Source: Armatimonadota bacterium
GTDB lineage: Bacteria > Sysuimicrobiota > Sysuimicrobiia > Sysuimicrobiales > VGFF01
Direction: 5' to 3'
Assembly: GCA_016868955.1 (NCBI GenBank)
Contig: VGFF01000011.1
Location: forward strand, 1 to 26,851
Length of the DNA stretch: 26,851 bases
In this document: piece by piece, positions 13,739-21,912 of the stretch
Layout of the letters: each line of letters starts with the position of its first letter
Numbering within the stretch: position 1 is the stretch's first letter
Made by a program: the position numbers and the translations under genes
Notes under the pieces: model-generated
Database searches by the model: none
What the model saw: only the letters and a program-made list of their open reading frames with translations
What the model was told of the DNA's origin: nothing

Positions 13739-13999
13739 GTGAACCGTCGCCCGCGCCGGCCGTGGTTGGCTCTCGTCCTGGTCGTTTTCCTCGGTGCCAT
13801 GGTCGGTAGCATACTCGCGCAGGCGATGCAAGCGTTGCCGGCGCTCGCGTTTGTGTCGCGGACAGTGGAACCGGGTCTCGACCCGGCGCTTCACCTCGAT
13901 CTCTCGCTGGTGACCGTGACGTTCGGATTCACACTGCGCCTGAACCTCCCGATCCTCCTGGGCATCCTGCTGGCTGTATGGACGTGGCGCTCGCTGTAG
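13739..13999 (+). CDS. DUF4321 small membrane protein
   Basis: An 86-residue protein with two membrane helices (WLALVLVVFLGAMVGSIL and LNLPILLGILLAVWTW) and the family-like segment LDLSLVTVTFGFTLRLN between them. It resembles the DUF4321 family of Gram-positive-type bacteria, which is often found beside radC/mreB as here. Function unknown. GTG start, preceded by a hairpin that could cover the initiation site. Confidence 0.7.
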   Translation: MNRRPRRPWLALVLVVFLGAMVGSILAQAMQALPALAFVSRTVEPGLDPALHLDLSLVTVTFGFTLRLNLPILLGILLAVWTWRSL

Positions 14000-14050
14000 C
14001 GGCTCACGGACGCCGCGCCAACGCTTGGTCGAGGCTATGCCGTCGGCGAA

Positions 14051-14065
14051 ACCGGTTCAGCCGGT
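14051..14065 (+). repeat. Short inverted repeat before radC
   Basis: ACCGG and CCGGT flank the 5-nt loop TTCAG; a T-containing stretch (CGACGTTTGTT) follows. It lies in the 118-bp spacer between DUF4321 and the preferred radC start. It might be a weak terminator, but the stem is only 5 bp and the T-run is broken. If radC starts at 14037 it would be coding. Confidence 0.25.
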
Positions 14066-14117
14066 CGACGTTTGTTCCAACGAAGGCCCAAGACCACGAC
14101 AGGTGGGGGGAACGTCG

Positions 14118-14795
14118 TTGGGGACTCGCGAAGTAACACGGGAAACACCGCCGCGAGAACGAATGTGGTCGGAAGGACCGGAGTGGCTTGCCGCGCGCGA
14201 CCTCGTCGCGCTCGTGATCGGGCCCGGCGGCGGCCGCCGGCGAACGTTGGACGTCGCGGATGACGTGCTGTCCCGATTCGACGGTTTGGCGGGGTTGCGG
14301 CGGGCGCCGGCGGTCGAGCTGGCGACGGTGCGCGGCCTGGGCCGTGCGAAGGTCGCCGCGCTTGTGGCGGCGTTCGAGCTCGGCCGGTGCGCTGCCACGC
14401 TCGAGCCGGCGCGGCGTCCGACGATCCGTGCGCCGCAGGACGCCGTCGATGCCGCGTGCCGCCGGCTGGAGACCGCCGATCAAGAGCTGTTCTGCGTCCT
14501 GCTATTGAATAAGCGGCACGAGCTGATCGGTGTCGTCGAGGCTTCGCGGGGGAGCTTGAACGCGGCGGCAGTCGATGCTCGGGACGCCTTTCGCGAGGCG
14601 GTTCGGCGCGGGGCCCACGCGGTGATCTTGGCGCACAAGGATCCCTCGGTAAACCCAGAGCCGAGTCCCGAGGACGTACGGTTGACGACCGTGCTGCGCG
14701 AAGGCGGCGCGTTGTTGGGAATTCGCGTCCTGGATCACGTCGTGGTCGGCGACGGCCGTTTCGTGAGCCTGCGGGAACGCGGCCTTGGATTCTAG
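14118..14795 (+). CDS. radC: RadC-like (UPF0758/JAB domain) protein with altered metal site
   Basis: A 225-residue protein with an N-terminal helix-hairpin-helix region (ATVRGLGRAKVAAL) and a C-terminal MPN/JAB domain, the standard RadC layout and length. RadC proteins carry a strictly kept HNHPSGDP...D motif; here it is HKDPSVNP with H173, Asp175 instead of the second His, and D186 conserved. Zinc binding is therefore doubtful. The molecular role of RadC is unsettled even in model species. TTG 14118 follows a G-rich AGGTGGGGGG tract and yields the family N-terminus (TREVTRETPPRERM); ATG 14037 or TTG 14025 in the same frame would add a non-conserved leader. Gene order radC-mreB is typical of Bacillota. 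Confidence 0.88.
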   Translation: MGTREVTRETPPRERMWSEGPEWLAARDLVALVIGPGGGRRRTLDVADDVLSRFDGLAGLRRAPAVELATVRGLGRAKVAALVAAFELGRCAATLEPARRPTIRAPQDAVDAACRRLETADQELFCVLLLNKRHELIGVVEASRGSLNAAAVDARDAFREAVRRGAHAVILAHKDPSVNPEPSPEDVRLTTVLREGGALLGIRVLDHVVVGDGRFVSLRERGLGF

Positions 14796-14805
14796 GGGGC
14801 AAGCG

Positions 14806-15843
14806 ATGAACTTCGGCAGTTTCCTCAGTCGATTTTCGCGCGACATGGGGATCGACTTGGGCACCGCGAACACGCTCGTCTACGTCCGGCGCGAAGGCGT
14901 CGTCCTCCGCGAGCCGTCCGTCGTCGCGCGGCGCGTCGAGGACGGTCTCGTGCTGGCCGTCGGCGATGAGGCGAAGAAGATGATCGGCCGCACGCCCGCC
15001 GACATCCAAGCGACGCGGCCCTTGCGCGACGGGGTCATCGCCGACTTCGACACGACGGCGGCGATGCTCGCGTACTTCATCCGGAGCGGCATGCGCGGGC
15101 GGTCGCTGTTCAAGCCGCGCGTGATCGTCGGCGTTCCTTCCGGCGTCACCGAGGTCGAGAAGCGGGCGGTCATCGACGCGACGATCCGCGCCGGCGCCCG
15201 CGAAGCGTACTTGATCGAGGAACCGATGGCCGCGGCGATCGGCGCCGGACTCCCTGTTTCGGAACCGGTCGGCAGTATGGTCGTCGACATCGGCGGCGGT
15301 ACGACCGAGGTCGCGGTGATCTCCCTGGGCGGCATCGTTTCGAGCAAGTCGATCCGCATCGGCGGCGACGAGATGGACGAAGCAATCATCCAGTACGCGC
15401 GCAAGGCCTACAATTTGCTCGTCGGCGAGCGCACGGCCGAGGAGATCAAGATCCAGATCGGTTCTGCGTATCCTCTGCGCGAGGAGAAAGCGGTCGACGT
15501 CCGCGGCCGCGACCTCGTCTCGGGTCTGCCGCGAACGGTGCGGATGACATCGGTCGAGATTCGCGAATCGATGGCCGAACCCATCGCCACGATCGTCAGC
15601 GCCGTCAAACAGACGTTGGAGCGTACGCCGCCGGAGCTGTCGGCGGACATTGTCGACAACGGAATCGTGATGGCCGGCGGCGGCTCTCTGTTGCAGGGGC
15701 TGGATCGGCTGCTCGCCGACGAGACCGGGATGCCCGTCACGTTGACCGGAGACCCCTTGGACGCCGTCGTGCTCGGAACCGGGCGGGCGCTGGAAGAGAT
15801 CGAGACACTGAAGAAGGTGCTCGTCAACACCAAGAAGATCTGA
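14806..15843 (+). CDS. mreB: MreB rod-shape actin homologue
   Basis: A 345-residue actin-fold ATPase. Recognisable are the phosphate 1 motif DLGTANTLVY, VGVPSGVTEVEKRAV, EEPMAAAIGAG, the phosphate 2 motif VVDIGGGTTEVAV, and the adenosine-side MAGGGSLLQGLD. MreB filaments guide lateral cell-wall synthesis with MreC, MreD, RodA and PBP2, all encoded immediately downstream. ATG 14806 follows AGGGGGC and gives the usual length, with an N-terminal amphipathic stretch (FGSFLSRFSRDMGID). Confidence 0.97.
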   Translation: MNFGSFLSRFSRDMGIDLGTANTLVYVRREGVVLREPSVVARRVEDGLVLAVGDEAKKMIGRTPADIQATRPLRDGVIADFDTTAAMLAYFIRSGMRGRSLFKPRVIVGVPSGVTEVEKRAVIDATIRAGAREAYLIEEPMAAAIGAGLPVSEPVGSMVVDIGGGTTEVAVISLGGIVSSKSIRIGGDEMDEAIIQYARKAYNLLVGERTAEEIKIQIGSAYPLREEKAVDVRGRDLVSGLPRTVRMTSVEIRESMAEPIATIVSAVKQTLERTPPELSADIVDNGIVMAGGGSLLQGLDRLLADETGMPVTLTGDPLDAVVLGTGRALEEIETLKKVLVNTKKI

Positions 15844-15871
15844 GCGCGAGACCGCGCGCCGAGGGAATCGC

Positions 15872-16699
15872 TTGATCGCTGCCGGACGGCGCCGTAGAAT
15901 CGGCGTTTTCTTCGTTCTCCTCTTCACGATCACATTGTTGATCACGCTTCAGGTCCGCTCGCCCGGCCGCCGCCAGGTGGGGTGGGTGGGAGATGCCGTC
16001 GCCGCCGCGCTGACGCAGCTGCAAGTGGGCCTCGCGCACGTCGCCGACACCGGTTGGCGGTGGTGGTCCGCGCTCAACGAGATAGGTCAGTTGCGCGTGG
16101 AGAACGCCCGCCTGCGGCTGCAGATCGAGCGCCAACGGCGCGAGCTGGCGGTGGGCGAGGAGTCGACCGCCGAGAACAAGCGCCTGCGGCGCCTGCTGGC
16201 GTTCCAGCCGCGCGCGAACCGACCGACGGTGGCGGCCCGCGTCGTTTCGCGGGATCCCAGCCGGTGGTTTACGACGCTGACGATCGACCGCGGCGCGCGC
16301 GCCGGGCTGCGAACGAACGACGTCGTCGTGACGGCCGAGGGCCTCGTCGGCCGGCTCATGGAGGTCTATCCCGGGGCCGCGCGCGTGCTGCTCGTCAGCG
16401 ATCCGCGCAGCGCGATCGGCGTCCTCGTCCAGCGAACGCGAGAGGCGTCCGTGGCCGAGGGCCTCGGGCAGCCGACCTTGCGCCTGAAGTACCTCTCCCG
16501 CGAAGTCGAGACGAAACCGGGGGATGTCATCGTTACGTCCGGACTGGGCGGTTCGGTGCCGCGCGGCGTTCGATTGGGGACCGTGCGCGCCGTGATGCGT
16601 CCGGCGGGGGCGTTGTTTCAAGAAGCGGAGGTCGCGCCCGACGCGACCTTGGCGCGCTTGGAAGAGGTCCTCGTTCTCCTTTCGGGCACGCGCGACTGA
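15872..16699 (+). CDS. mreC: MreC rod-shape protein
   Basis: A 275-residue bitopic protein: basic N-terminus, one membrane helix (about 10-28, IGVFFVLLFTITLLITL), a coiled coil (about 72-110) and a C-terminal beta-rich extracytoplasmic domain with the family landmarks VVSRDPSRWFTTLTIDRG, SDPRSAIGV and VTSGLGG. MreC organises the elongasome and activates PBP2. TTG 15872 is supported by GAGGGA a few bases upstream. It lies between mreB and mreD. Confidence 0.95.
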   Translation: MIAAGRRRRIGVFFVLLFTITLLITLQVRSPGRRQVGWVGDAVAAALTQLQVGLAHVADTGWRWWSALNEIGQLRVENARLRLQIERQRRELAVGEESTAENKRLRRLLAFQPRANRPTVAARVVSRDPSRWFTTLTIDRGARAGLRTNDVVVTAEGLVGRLMEVYPGAARVLLVSDPRSAIGVLVQRTREASVAEGLGQPTLRLKYLSREVETKPGDVIVTSGLGGSVPRGVRLGTVRAVMRPAGALFQEAEVAPDATLARLEEVLVLLSGTRD

Positions 16700-16702
16700 G
16701 CC

Positions 16703-16724
16703 CCGGCACGACGCGTCATGCCGG
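16703..16724 (+). repeat. Inverted repeat between mreC and mreD
   Basis: CCGGCA and TGCCGG form a 6-bp stem around a 10-nt loop that itself contains GAC/GTC complementarity. It fills most of the 39-bp mreC-mreD spacer. There is no T-run, so it is more likely an mRNA-stabilising or attenuating stem than a terminator. Confidence 0.35.
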
Positions 16725-16738
16725 AACGAGGCTAAGCC

Positions 16739-17254
16739 GTGAAGAAGACCCTGCTTCCGGCCGTCGCGCACGGCGCGGCGATCCTGCTGGCGGCGCTGAT
16801 CGAATCGGCGTGGCTATCCCGGCTGGCCGTTCACGGCGCCACGCCCGACCTCGTGTTGCTGTGGGTCGTGGCGCTCGGCTTCTATCGCGGCGCCGAGGTC
16901 GGCGCGATCGCCGGCGCGGCCGCAGGCTGGCTGCACGATCTGCTCGGCGGCCTGGCGCTCGGCCTGCACGCGCTCGTCAAGATGATCGTCGGGTTCGCCA
17001 CCGGACTCCTACGCCGAACGATTGTCCTGGAGGGCGTCGTCGTTCCCGCGCTCGTCGGCGTAGGCGCGTCGGTCTCGTCCGATGTCCTCTTGCAAATCAT
17101 CGCGTCGATCACCGGTTCCGGGCCGCGAGAGTGGGCGCCGTGGATGGAGCGAGCAGCCTGGGCCGCTTGTTATAATGGTTTGATGTCCCCCGTCGTATTC
17201 TGGGTTTTCTTGCGGCTGGAACGGCGCTTGCAACGGATCCGCGGCGACGAGTAA
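16739..17254 (+). CDS. mreD: MreD rod-shape membrane protein
   Basis: A 171-residue polytopic membrane protein with about five helices, including the MreD-like N-terminus (ESAWLSRLAVHGATPDLVLL) and the motif GAAAGWLHDLLGG. MreD bridges MreC and the RodA-PBP2 synthase. The family is poorly conserved, but position after mreC and before mrdA is diagnostic. GTG start. Confidence 0.92.
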   Translation: MKKTLLPAVAHGAAILLAALIESAWLSRLAVHGATPDLVLLWVVALGFYRGAEVGAIAGAAAGWLHDLLGGLALGLHALVKMIVGFATGLLRRTIVLEGVVVPALVGVGASVSSDVLLQIIASITGSGPREWAPWMERAAWAACYNGLMSPVVFWVFLRLERRLQRIRGDE

Positions 17255-17277
17255 GGGCACGGCACCAAATCGGACAA

Positions 17278-19110
17278 ATGGAACACGATTCCCTCAAGTA
17301 CCTCTCCGCACGGCTGCTGGGGCTGCGGGCGCTGCTCCTGGCGATGTTCGTCGTGCTCGGCGTACGACTGTGGCAGTTGCAGATCCTCCAGGGCGACTAC
17401 TACGATCAGCTCTCCGAGAGCAACCGCATCCGCGTGCACCACACCGCGGCGCCGCGCGGCGTCGTTCTCGATCGTCGCGCCGAGGTGCTCGTTTCCAATC
17501 GACCGTCGTTCACGATCGCGGTGCTGCCGATGGAGCTTCGCGATCCCGCATCCGTGCTGCCGGTCCTTTCCTCCGTTCTCGGAGTTCCGCTGTCGGAGAT
17601 CCAGCGACGGCTGAAGGCGGGGCGCGCACGGCCGTTCGAGCCGGTGCCGATCCGCCGTGACGTCGGGATCGACGTCGTCACCGCGCTGGAAGAGCGCCGC
17701 TCGCAGCTTGCCGGCGTGATCGTCGTCGCCGAGCCCGTGCGGCAGTACCGCTACGGACCGCTGGCGGCCCACGTGCTCGGCTACCTCGGTGAGATCGATG
17801 CGGCCGAGTTGCACGCGCTGCGGGACCGCGGCTACCGGAGCGGCGATCTCATCGGGAAGTCGGGCGTGGAACGACAGTACGACAACCTGCTGCGCGGCGA
17901 GGACGGCGACCAGGTCGTCGAGGTCGACGCCGGGGGACGCCCTCTGCGCGTGCTCCGAGAGAGTCGCGGCCACACGGGGCGCGGCGTCGTGTTGTCTCTC
18001 GATCGCGCGGTACAACAGGCCGCCGAGGAGGCGCTGCAGGGGCGCACCGGGGCGGTCGTCGCGATGCAGCCGCGCACGGGCGAGATCCTCGCGATGGCCA
18101 GCAGCCCTGCCTTCGATCCGAACTTGTTCGCCGCTGGGATCTCCGCCAAGAACTGGGGTCGGCTGGCGCGCGATCCCCGCGATGTCATGATCAACCGCGC
18201 CGCAGCCGCCGCCTACGAGCCGGGTTCCGTGTTCAAGATCGTGACCGGCGCCGCGGCCCTGCACGAGGGGGTATCGACGCCGCAGTCTCGGTTGCTCTGC
18301 ACCGGATCGTTGTCGCTCGGCCCTTGGGTCTTCCGGGACCTGGCGGCGCACGGCACCATCGATTTCACGACGGGCGTCGCGCAATCGTGCAACGTGATGT
18401 TCTGGCAGTTGGGACGCGCGATCGGGCCTGATCGGTTGTACGTGCACGCGAAGGCGTTTGGGCTCGGGGACCGTACCGGCGTCGATCTGCCGCTCGAGGT
18501 GTCGGGTAGCATCCCGACGACCGAGTACAAGCGCCGCCACTGGAAGGAACCGTGGTATCCCGGCGACACTTTGAACATGTCCATCGGCCAAGGATTCGTG
18601 TTGACGACGCCGCTGCAGATCGCGCGTATGGTATCGGCGGTCGCGAACGGCGGTGAGCTGCTGCGCCCGAGGCTCGTGCGCGGGCTCATGGCACCGGGCG
18701 GCACGATGTCGTACGGTTTTTCGCGGGAGGTTCAGGCACGCGTGAAGGCGTCGCCGGCGCACCTGGCGGCGATTCGTGCCGGCATGGCGGCCGTCGTGTC
18801 GCGCGGAACCGGCCGCGCGGCGGCGATCCCCGGATTGTCGGTCGCTGGAAAGACCGGGAGCGCGGAGACGCCGCGCGGCCGGCCACACGCCTGGTTCGCC
18901 GGCTTCGCACCGGTCGAGGATCCGCAGATCGTCGTCGTCGTGCTCGTCGAGCACGGATACCGCGGCGGCTTGACCTCGTCGCCGATCGCGCGGCGGGTGA
19001 TCGAGGCTTGGCGGGCGCGTCAGGCGCCGCCCATCGGCGACGTAACGGATTCGCCGAACGGCGTCGTCGTGTCGCCCGCGGTTCCGGCCGGCGGGGTAGA
19101 CCGCCGATGA
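17278..19110 (+). CDS. mrdA: Penicillin-binding protein 2 (elongasome transpeptidase)
   Basis: A 610-residue class B penicillin-binding protein. After a membrane anchor (about 15-36) there is a dimerisation/pedestal domain (about 55-240), then a transpeptidase domain with catalytic S317 in SVFK, S370-C-N in the second motif and K525-T-G in the third. It cross-links lateral-wall peptidoglycan in partnership with RodA. ATG 17278 lies 23 bases after mreD; its stop overlaps the rodA ATG (ATGA), so PBP2 and RodA are made in a coupled manner. Confidence 0.96.
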   Translation: MEHDSLKYLSARLLGLRALLLAMFVVLGVRLWQLQILQGDYYDQLSESNRIRVHHTAAPRGVVLDRRAEVLVSNRPSFTIAVLPMELRDPASVLPVLSSVLGVPLSEIQRRLKAGRARPFEPVPIRRDVGIDVVTALEERRSQLAGVIVVAEPVRQYRYGPLAAHVLGYLGEIDAAELHALRDRGYRSGDLIGKSGVERQYDNLLRGEDGDQVVEVDAGGRPLRVLRESRGHTGRGVVLSLDRAVQQAAEEALQGRTGAVVAMQPRTGEILAMASSPAFDPNLFAAGISAKNWGRLARDPRDVMINRAAAAAYEPGSVFKIVTGAAALHEGVSTPQSRLLCTGSLSLGPWVFRDLAAHGTIDFTTGVAQSCNVMFWQLGRAIGPDRLYVHAKAFGLGDRTGVDLPLEVSGSIPTTEYKRRHWKEPWYPGDTLNMSIGQGFVLTTPLQIARMVSAVANGGELLRPRLVRGLMAPGGTMSYGFSREVQARVKASPAHLAAIRAGMAAVVSRGTGRAAAIPGLSVAGKTGSAETPRGRPHAWFAGFAPVEDPQIVVVVLVEHGYRGGLTSSPIARRVIEAWRARQAPPIGDVTDSPNGVVVSPAVPAGGVDRR

Positions 19111-20237
19111 TCGGCCGCGTCGCGCACCCCGCGTCCGCCGAGCCGCTGCGGCGCCGGCTTCGCGAGATCGACTTCGTGATGCTGTGCGCGGTTCTGGCAC
19201 TGATCGCGCTGGGGTCGTTGATCATCCTCAGCGCCTCGCGCAGCGCCGAGGCCCCCTTGGGGCTGCTGCGCGTCCGCGCCCTGCAAGTCGGCATCTCGGT
19301 TGCGCTGCTGGTGGCGTTCGCGGCGATGCCCTACCGTGCATTGGCCGACGCCTGGAAGCTGATTTATTTCGGCAATCTCGTCCTGCTGGCCCTCGTCGGC
19401 GCGATCGGACGCACGAGCCTGGGCGCGCAGCGGTGGCTTTCCGTCGGCCCGCTGAGCATCCAGCCGTCGGAGTTCGCGAAGCTCGCGTTGATCATCACGC
19501 TCTCGAAGCTCCTCAGCGAACGCCGTGAGCCGATCCGCCGATTCGCCGATCTGATCCCGTTCGTCGCCCACGTCGCCCCCTCGGCCGTCCTCGTCTTCCT
19601 GCAACCCGATCTCGGCACGTCGCTCGTCTTCGTCGCGATTCTGTTCGCGCTGTTGTTCGCGGCCGGGACGCCGCTGCGAAGCCTGGCGATCGTCGGGGCG
19701 GCAGGGCTGGCGGCGGCACCGTTCTGCTGGCATCTGGTCAAGCCGTATCAACGCATGCGGTTGGCAGTGTTCTTGGATCCGAGCCTCGATCCGCTGGGCG
19801 CCGGCTACAATCTCATCCAGTCGAAGATCGCGGTCGGCTCCGGTAAGCTGTTCGGCAAGGGCGTGTTCGAGGGGACCCAGAACGCCCTGCAGTTCTTGCC
19901 CATGCAGCACACGGACTTCGCGTTCTCGGTCCTCGGCGAGGAGATGGGATTCGTAGGCGCGATTGGCGCGTTGGCCCTGTTCTTGATCCTCCTCTGGCGC
20001 GCGCTGCGCACCGCGGCGGTCGCCCAGGACGGCTTCGGCGCCTACCTCGCGGTCGGCGTCGCCGCGATGATCGCCGTTCACGTGTTCGTCAACGTCGGGA
20101 TGACGATGGGCATCATGCCGGTCACGGGGATTCCGCTGCCGTTCATCTCGCACGGGGGAACGTCATTGATGACCAATTCGGCCGCGATCGGGCTGCTGTT
20201 CAGCGTCCTGTTGCGCCGGCAGAAGATACATTTCTAG
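19107..20237 (+). CDS. rodA: RodA SEDS-family peptidoglycan glycosyltransferase
   Basis: A 376-residue protein with about ten membrane helices of the SEDS (FtsW/RodA/SpoVE) family. Landmarks: GRTSLGAQRWLSVGPLSIQPSEFAKL, the PDLGTS motif carrying the putative catalytic Asp, and the C-terminal MPVTGIPLPFISHGGTS. It polymerises lipid II glycans and works with PBP2 encoded just upstream. The rodA assignment over ftsW is from the mreBCD-mrdA neighbourhood. The ATG overlaps the mrdA stop by 4 bp. Confidence 0.95.
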   Translation: MIGRVAHPASAEPLRRRLREIDFVMLCAVLALIALGSLIILSASRSAEAPLGLLRVRALQVGISVALLVAFAAMPYRALADAWKLIYFGNLVLLALVGAIGRTSLGAQRWLSVGPLSIQPSEFAKLALIITLSKLLSERREPIRRFADLIPFVAHVAPSAVLVFLQPDLGTSLVFVAILFALLFAAGTPLRSLAIVGAAGLAAAPFCWHLVKPYQRMRLAVFLDPSLDPLGAGYNLIQSKIAVGSGKLFGKGVFEGTQNALQFLPMQHTDFAFSVLGEEMGFVGAIGALALFLILLWRALRTAAVAQDGFGAYLAVGVAAMIAVHVFVNVGMTMGIMPVTGIPLPFISHGGTSLMTNSAAIGLLFSVLLRRQKIHF

Positions 20238-20253
20238 CAGGGGCTGGGACACC

Positions 20254-21912
20254 ATGTCGAGAGAGATCGTGGCGACGGTCGACCCGTTCGAGACGAGGGT
20301 CGCGGTCGTCGAGGACGGCATCCTCGTCAACCTGTTCGTCGAACGCGGCGAACCGCTCGCCGGCAACATCTACAAGGGCCGCGTCGCCAACGTGCTGCGC
20401 GGCATGGACGCGGCGTTCCTTGACATCCGGCTTGCCCGCAACGCGTTCCTGCACGTCGCCGACGTTCGCTCGCAGCGAGTCGGCGGCGAGGAGCTCGAGG
20501 ACATCATCGGCGAAGGGGCGATCACGCAGCGGCTGCGTCCGGGCCAGGAGATTCTCGTCCAGGTCACCAAGGAGCCGATGGGGACGAAAGGCCCCCGTGT
20601 CACCAGCTACATCGCAATCCCGGCGTACTACGCGGTCCTGATGCCGACGGTGAACTACGTCGGGGTCTCGCGGCGCATCGAGAATGACGCGGAGCGCAAA
20701 CGGCTGCGCGAGATCGCCGACCGCGTGCGGCCGAAAGGTATGGGGCTGATCGTGCGCACGGCGGCGGCCGGTATCGACGAAAAGCAGCTCAGCGACGACG
20801 TGCGCTACCTGCAGACGATCTGGGACCGCGTGCTCGATCGCGCCAAGACGATCCGCGCGCCGGCGCTCATCTATCAGGACCTGAAGCTCATTCAGCGGAC
20901 CGTACGCGACCTGTTGACCGAGGACGTGACGCGGTTCGTCACCGACTCCAGCAAGGACCACGAGCGCGTCCTCGATCTCGTCGGCACATACGCGCCGGCG
21001 TTGCGCGGCCGCGTCGAGCTGTACCGCGGCGCCGAGCCGCTGTTCGAGCACTTCGGCGTCGAGCGCGAGCTGCAGAACGTGTTGCGCCGCAAGGTCTGGA
21101 TGAAGTCCGGCGGCTACCTAGTCATCGATCGCACGGAAGCGCTGACCGTCATCGACGTCAACACCGGAAAGTTCGTCGGGAAGCACGACCTGGCGACCAC
21201 GATCCTGCATCTGAACCTCGAGGCGGTCGCCGAGGTCGCGCGGCAGATCCGCCTGCGCGACCTCGGCGGGATCATCCTCGTCGACTTCATCGACATGGAC
21301 AACGACACGCACCGCCAGCGCGTGTTCAAGGCGCTGCAGGAAGCGATGAAGAAGGACCGATCTGGGACGCACTTGCTCGGCTTCACGCAGCTTGGGCTGG
21401 TCGAGATCACGCGCAAGCGCGTCTATCAGGATCTCGAAGAGATCATGCGGACCCCTTGCCCGTACTGCGAGGGCCGCGGGCGCGTGTTGTCGGCCGAAAC
21501 GACGGCCAACAAGGTTCGGCGCGAGCTGCGGAAGCTGTCGCGGACGTCGAAGGCGCGGGCGCTGCAAGTCCACCTGCACCCGCTAGTCTTCGCCGAGCTC
21601 GAGAAGAAGGGCAACGGCTGGCTCCGGCACCTGGAGGAGTCTACCGGAAAGTTGGTCCGCCTGACCGCTCGCGACGGCATGCACGTCGAGCAGATGGACG
21701 TGATCCCGGCGAACTCGGGGGCCGAGCTGGAGGCGGTCGCCGCCAGCCGCGGCGTGGCCGAGGTGCACTGGCTCGACGTCGATGAGAGCACGGTCGACGT
21801 CGCCGAGGACGAAGAGCTGGCCCAGGCGCGCGCAATGGCCGCTGCGCCGGCGGAGCGGCCCGGCTTGTGGGGTCGCGTCTCCTCGATCCTGCGTCGCGGG
21901 CGGACGTCGTAG
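20254..21912 (+). CDS. rng: RNase E/G family endoribonuclease
   Basis: A 552-residue RNase G-type enzyme. It has an S1 RNA-binding domain at the N-terminus (about 35-125, GNIYKGRVANVL), the DNase I-like catalytic fold with metal-binding D301 (VIDVNTGKF) and D344 (LVDFIDM), and a Zn-link CPYC (C402, C405) for dimerisation. A further C-terminal stretch after about residue 480 is acidic and then basic and lacks the long scaffold of RNase E. It matures rRNA and starts mRNA decay. It is 16 bases after rodA, as in many Gram-positive-type genomes. Confidence 0.95.
   Translation: MSREIVATVDPFETRVAVVEDGILVNLFVERGEPLAGNIYKGRVANVLRGMDAAFLDIRLARNAFLHVADVRSQRVGGEELEDIIGEGAITQRLRPGQEILVQVTKEPMGTKGPRVTSYIAIPAYYAVLMPTVNYVGVSRRIENDAERKRLREIADRVRPKGMGLIVRTAAAGIDEKQLSDDVRYLQTIWDRVLDRAKTIRAPALIYQDLKLIQRTVRDLLTEDVTRFVTDSSKDHERVLDLVGTYAPALRGRVELYRGAEPLFEHFGVERELQNVLRRKVWMKSGGYLVIDRTEALTVIDVNTGKFVGKHDLATTILHLNLEAVAEVARQIRLRDLGGIILVDFIDMDNDTHRQRVFKALQEAMKKDRSGTHLLGFTQLGLVEITRKRVYQDLEEIMRTPCPYCEGRGRVLSAETTANKVRRELRKLSRTSKARALQVHLHPLVFAELEKKGNGWLRHLEESTGKLVRLTARDGMHVEQMDVIPANSGAELEAVAASRGVAEVHWLDVDESTVDVAEDEELAQARAMAAAPAERPGLWGRVSSILRRGRTS

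Noticed and set aside
14035..15945. Very long open frame on the minus strand across radC and mreB
   Set aside because: It is antisense to two well-recognised genes, has no family features, and is Arg/Asp/His-rich as expected for shadow frames in GC-rich DNA.
17171..17176. Perfect TATAAT -10-like hexamer about 100 bp before mrdA
   Set aside because: It lies inside the mreD coding frame, and no recognisable -35 element is found 16-18 bp upstream (the bases there are AGCGAG-like). It may be a real internal promoter but cannot be supported from sequence alone.
17170..19200. Long minus-strand open frame across mrdA
   Set aside because: Antisense shadow of the PBP2 gene whose three catalytic motifs are intact on the + strand; low-complexity Arg/Asp/Gln composition.
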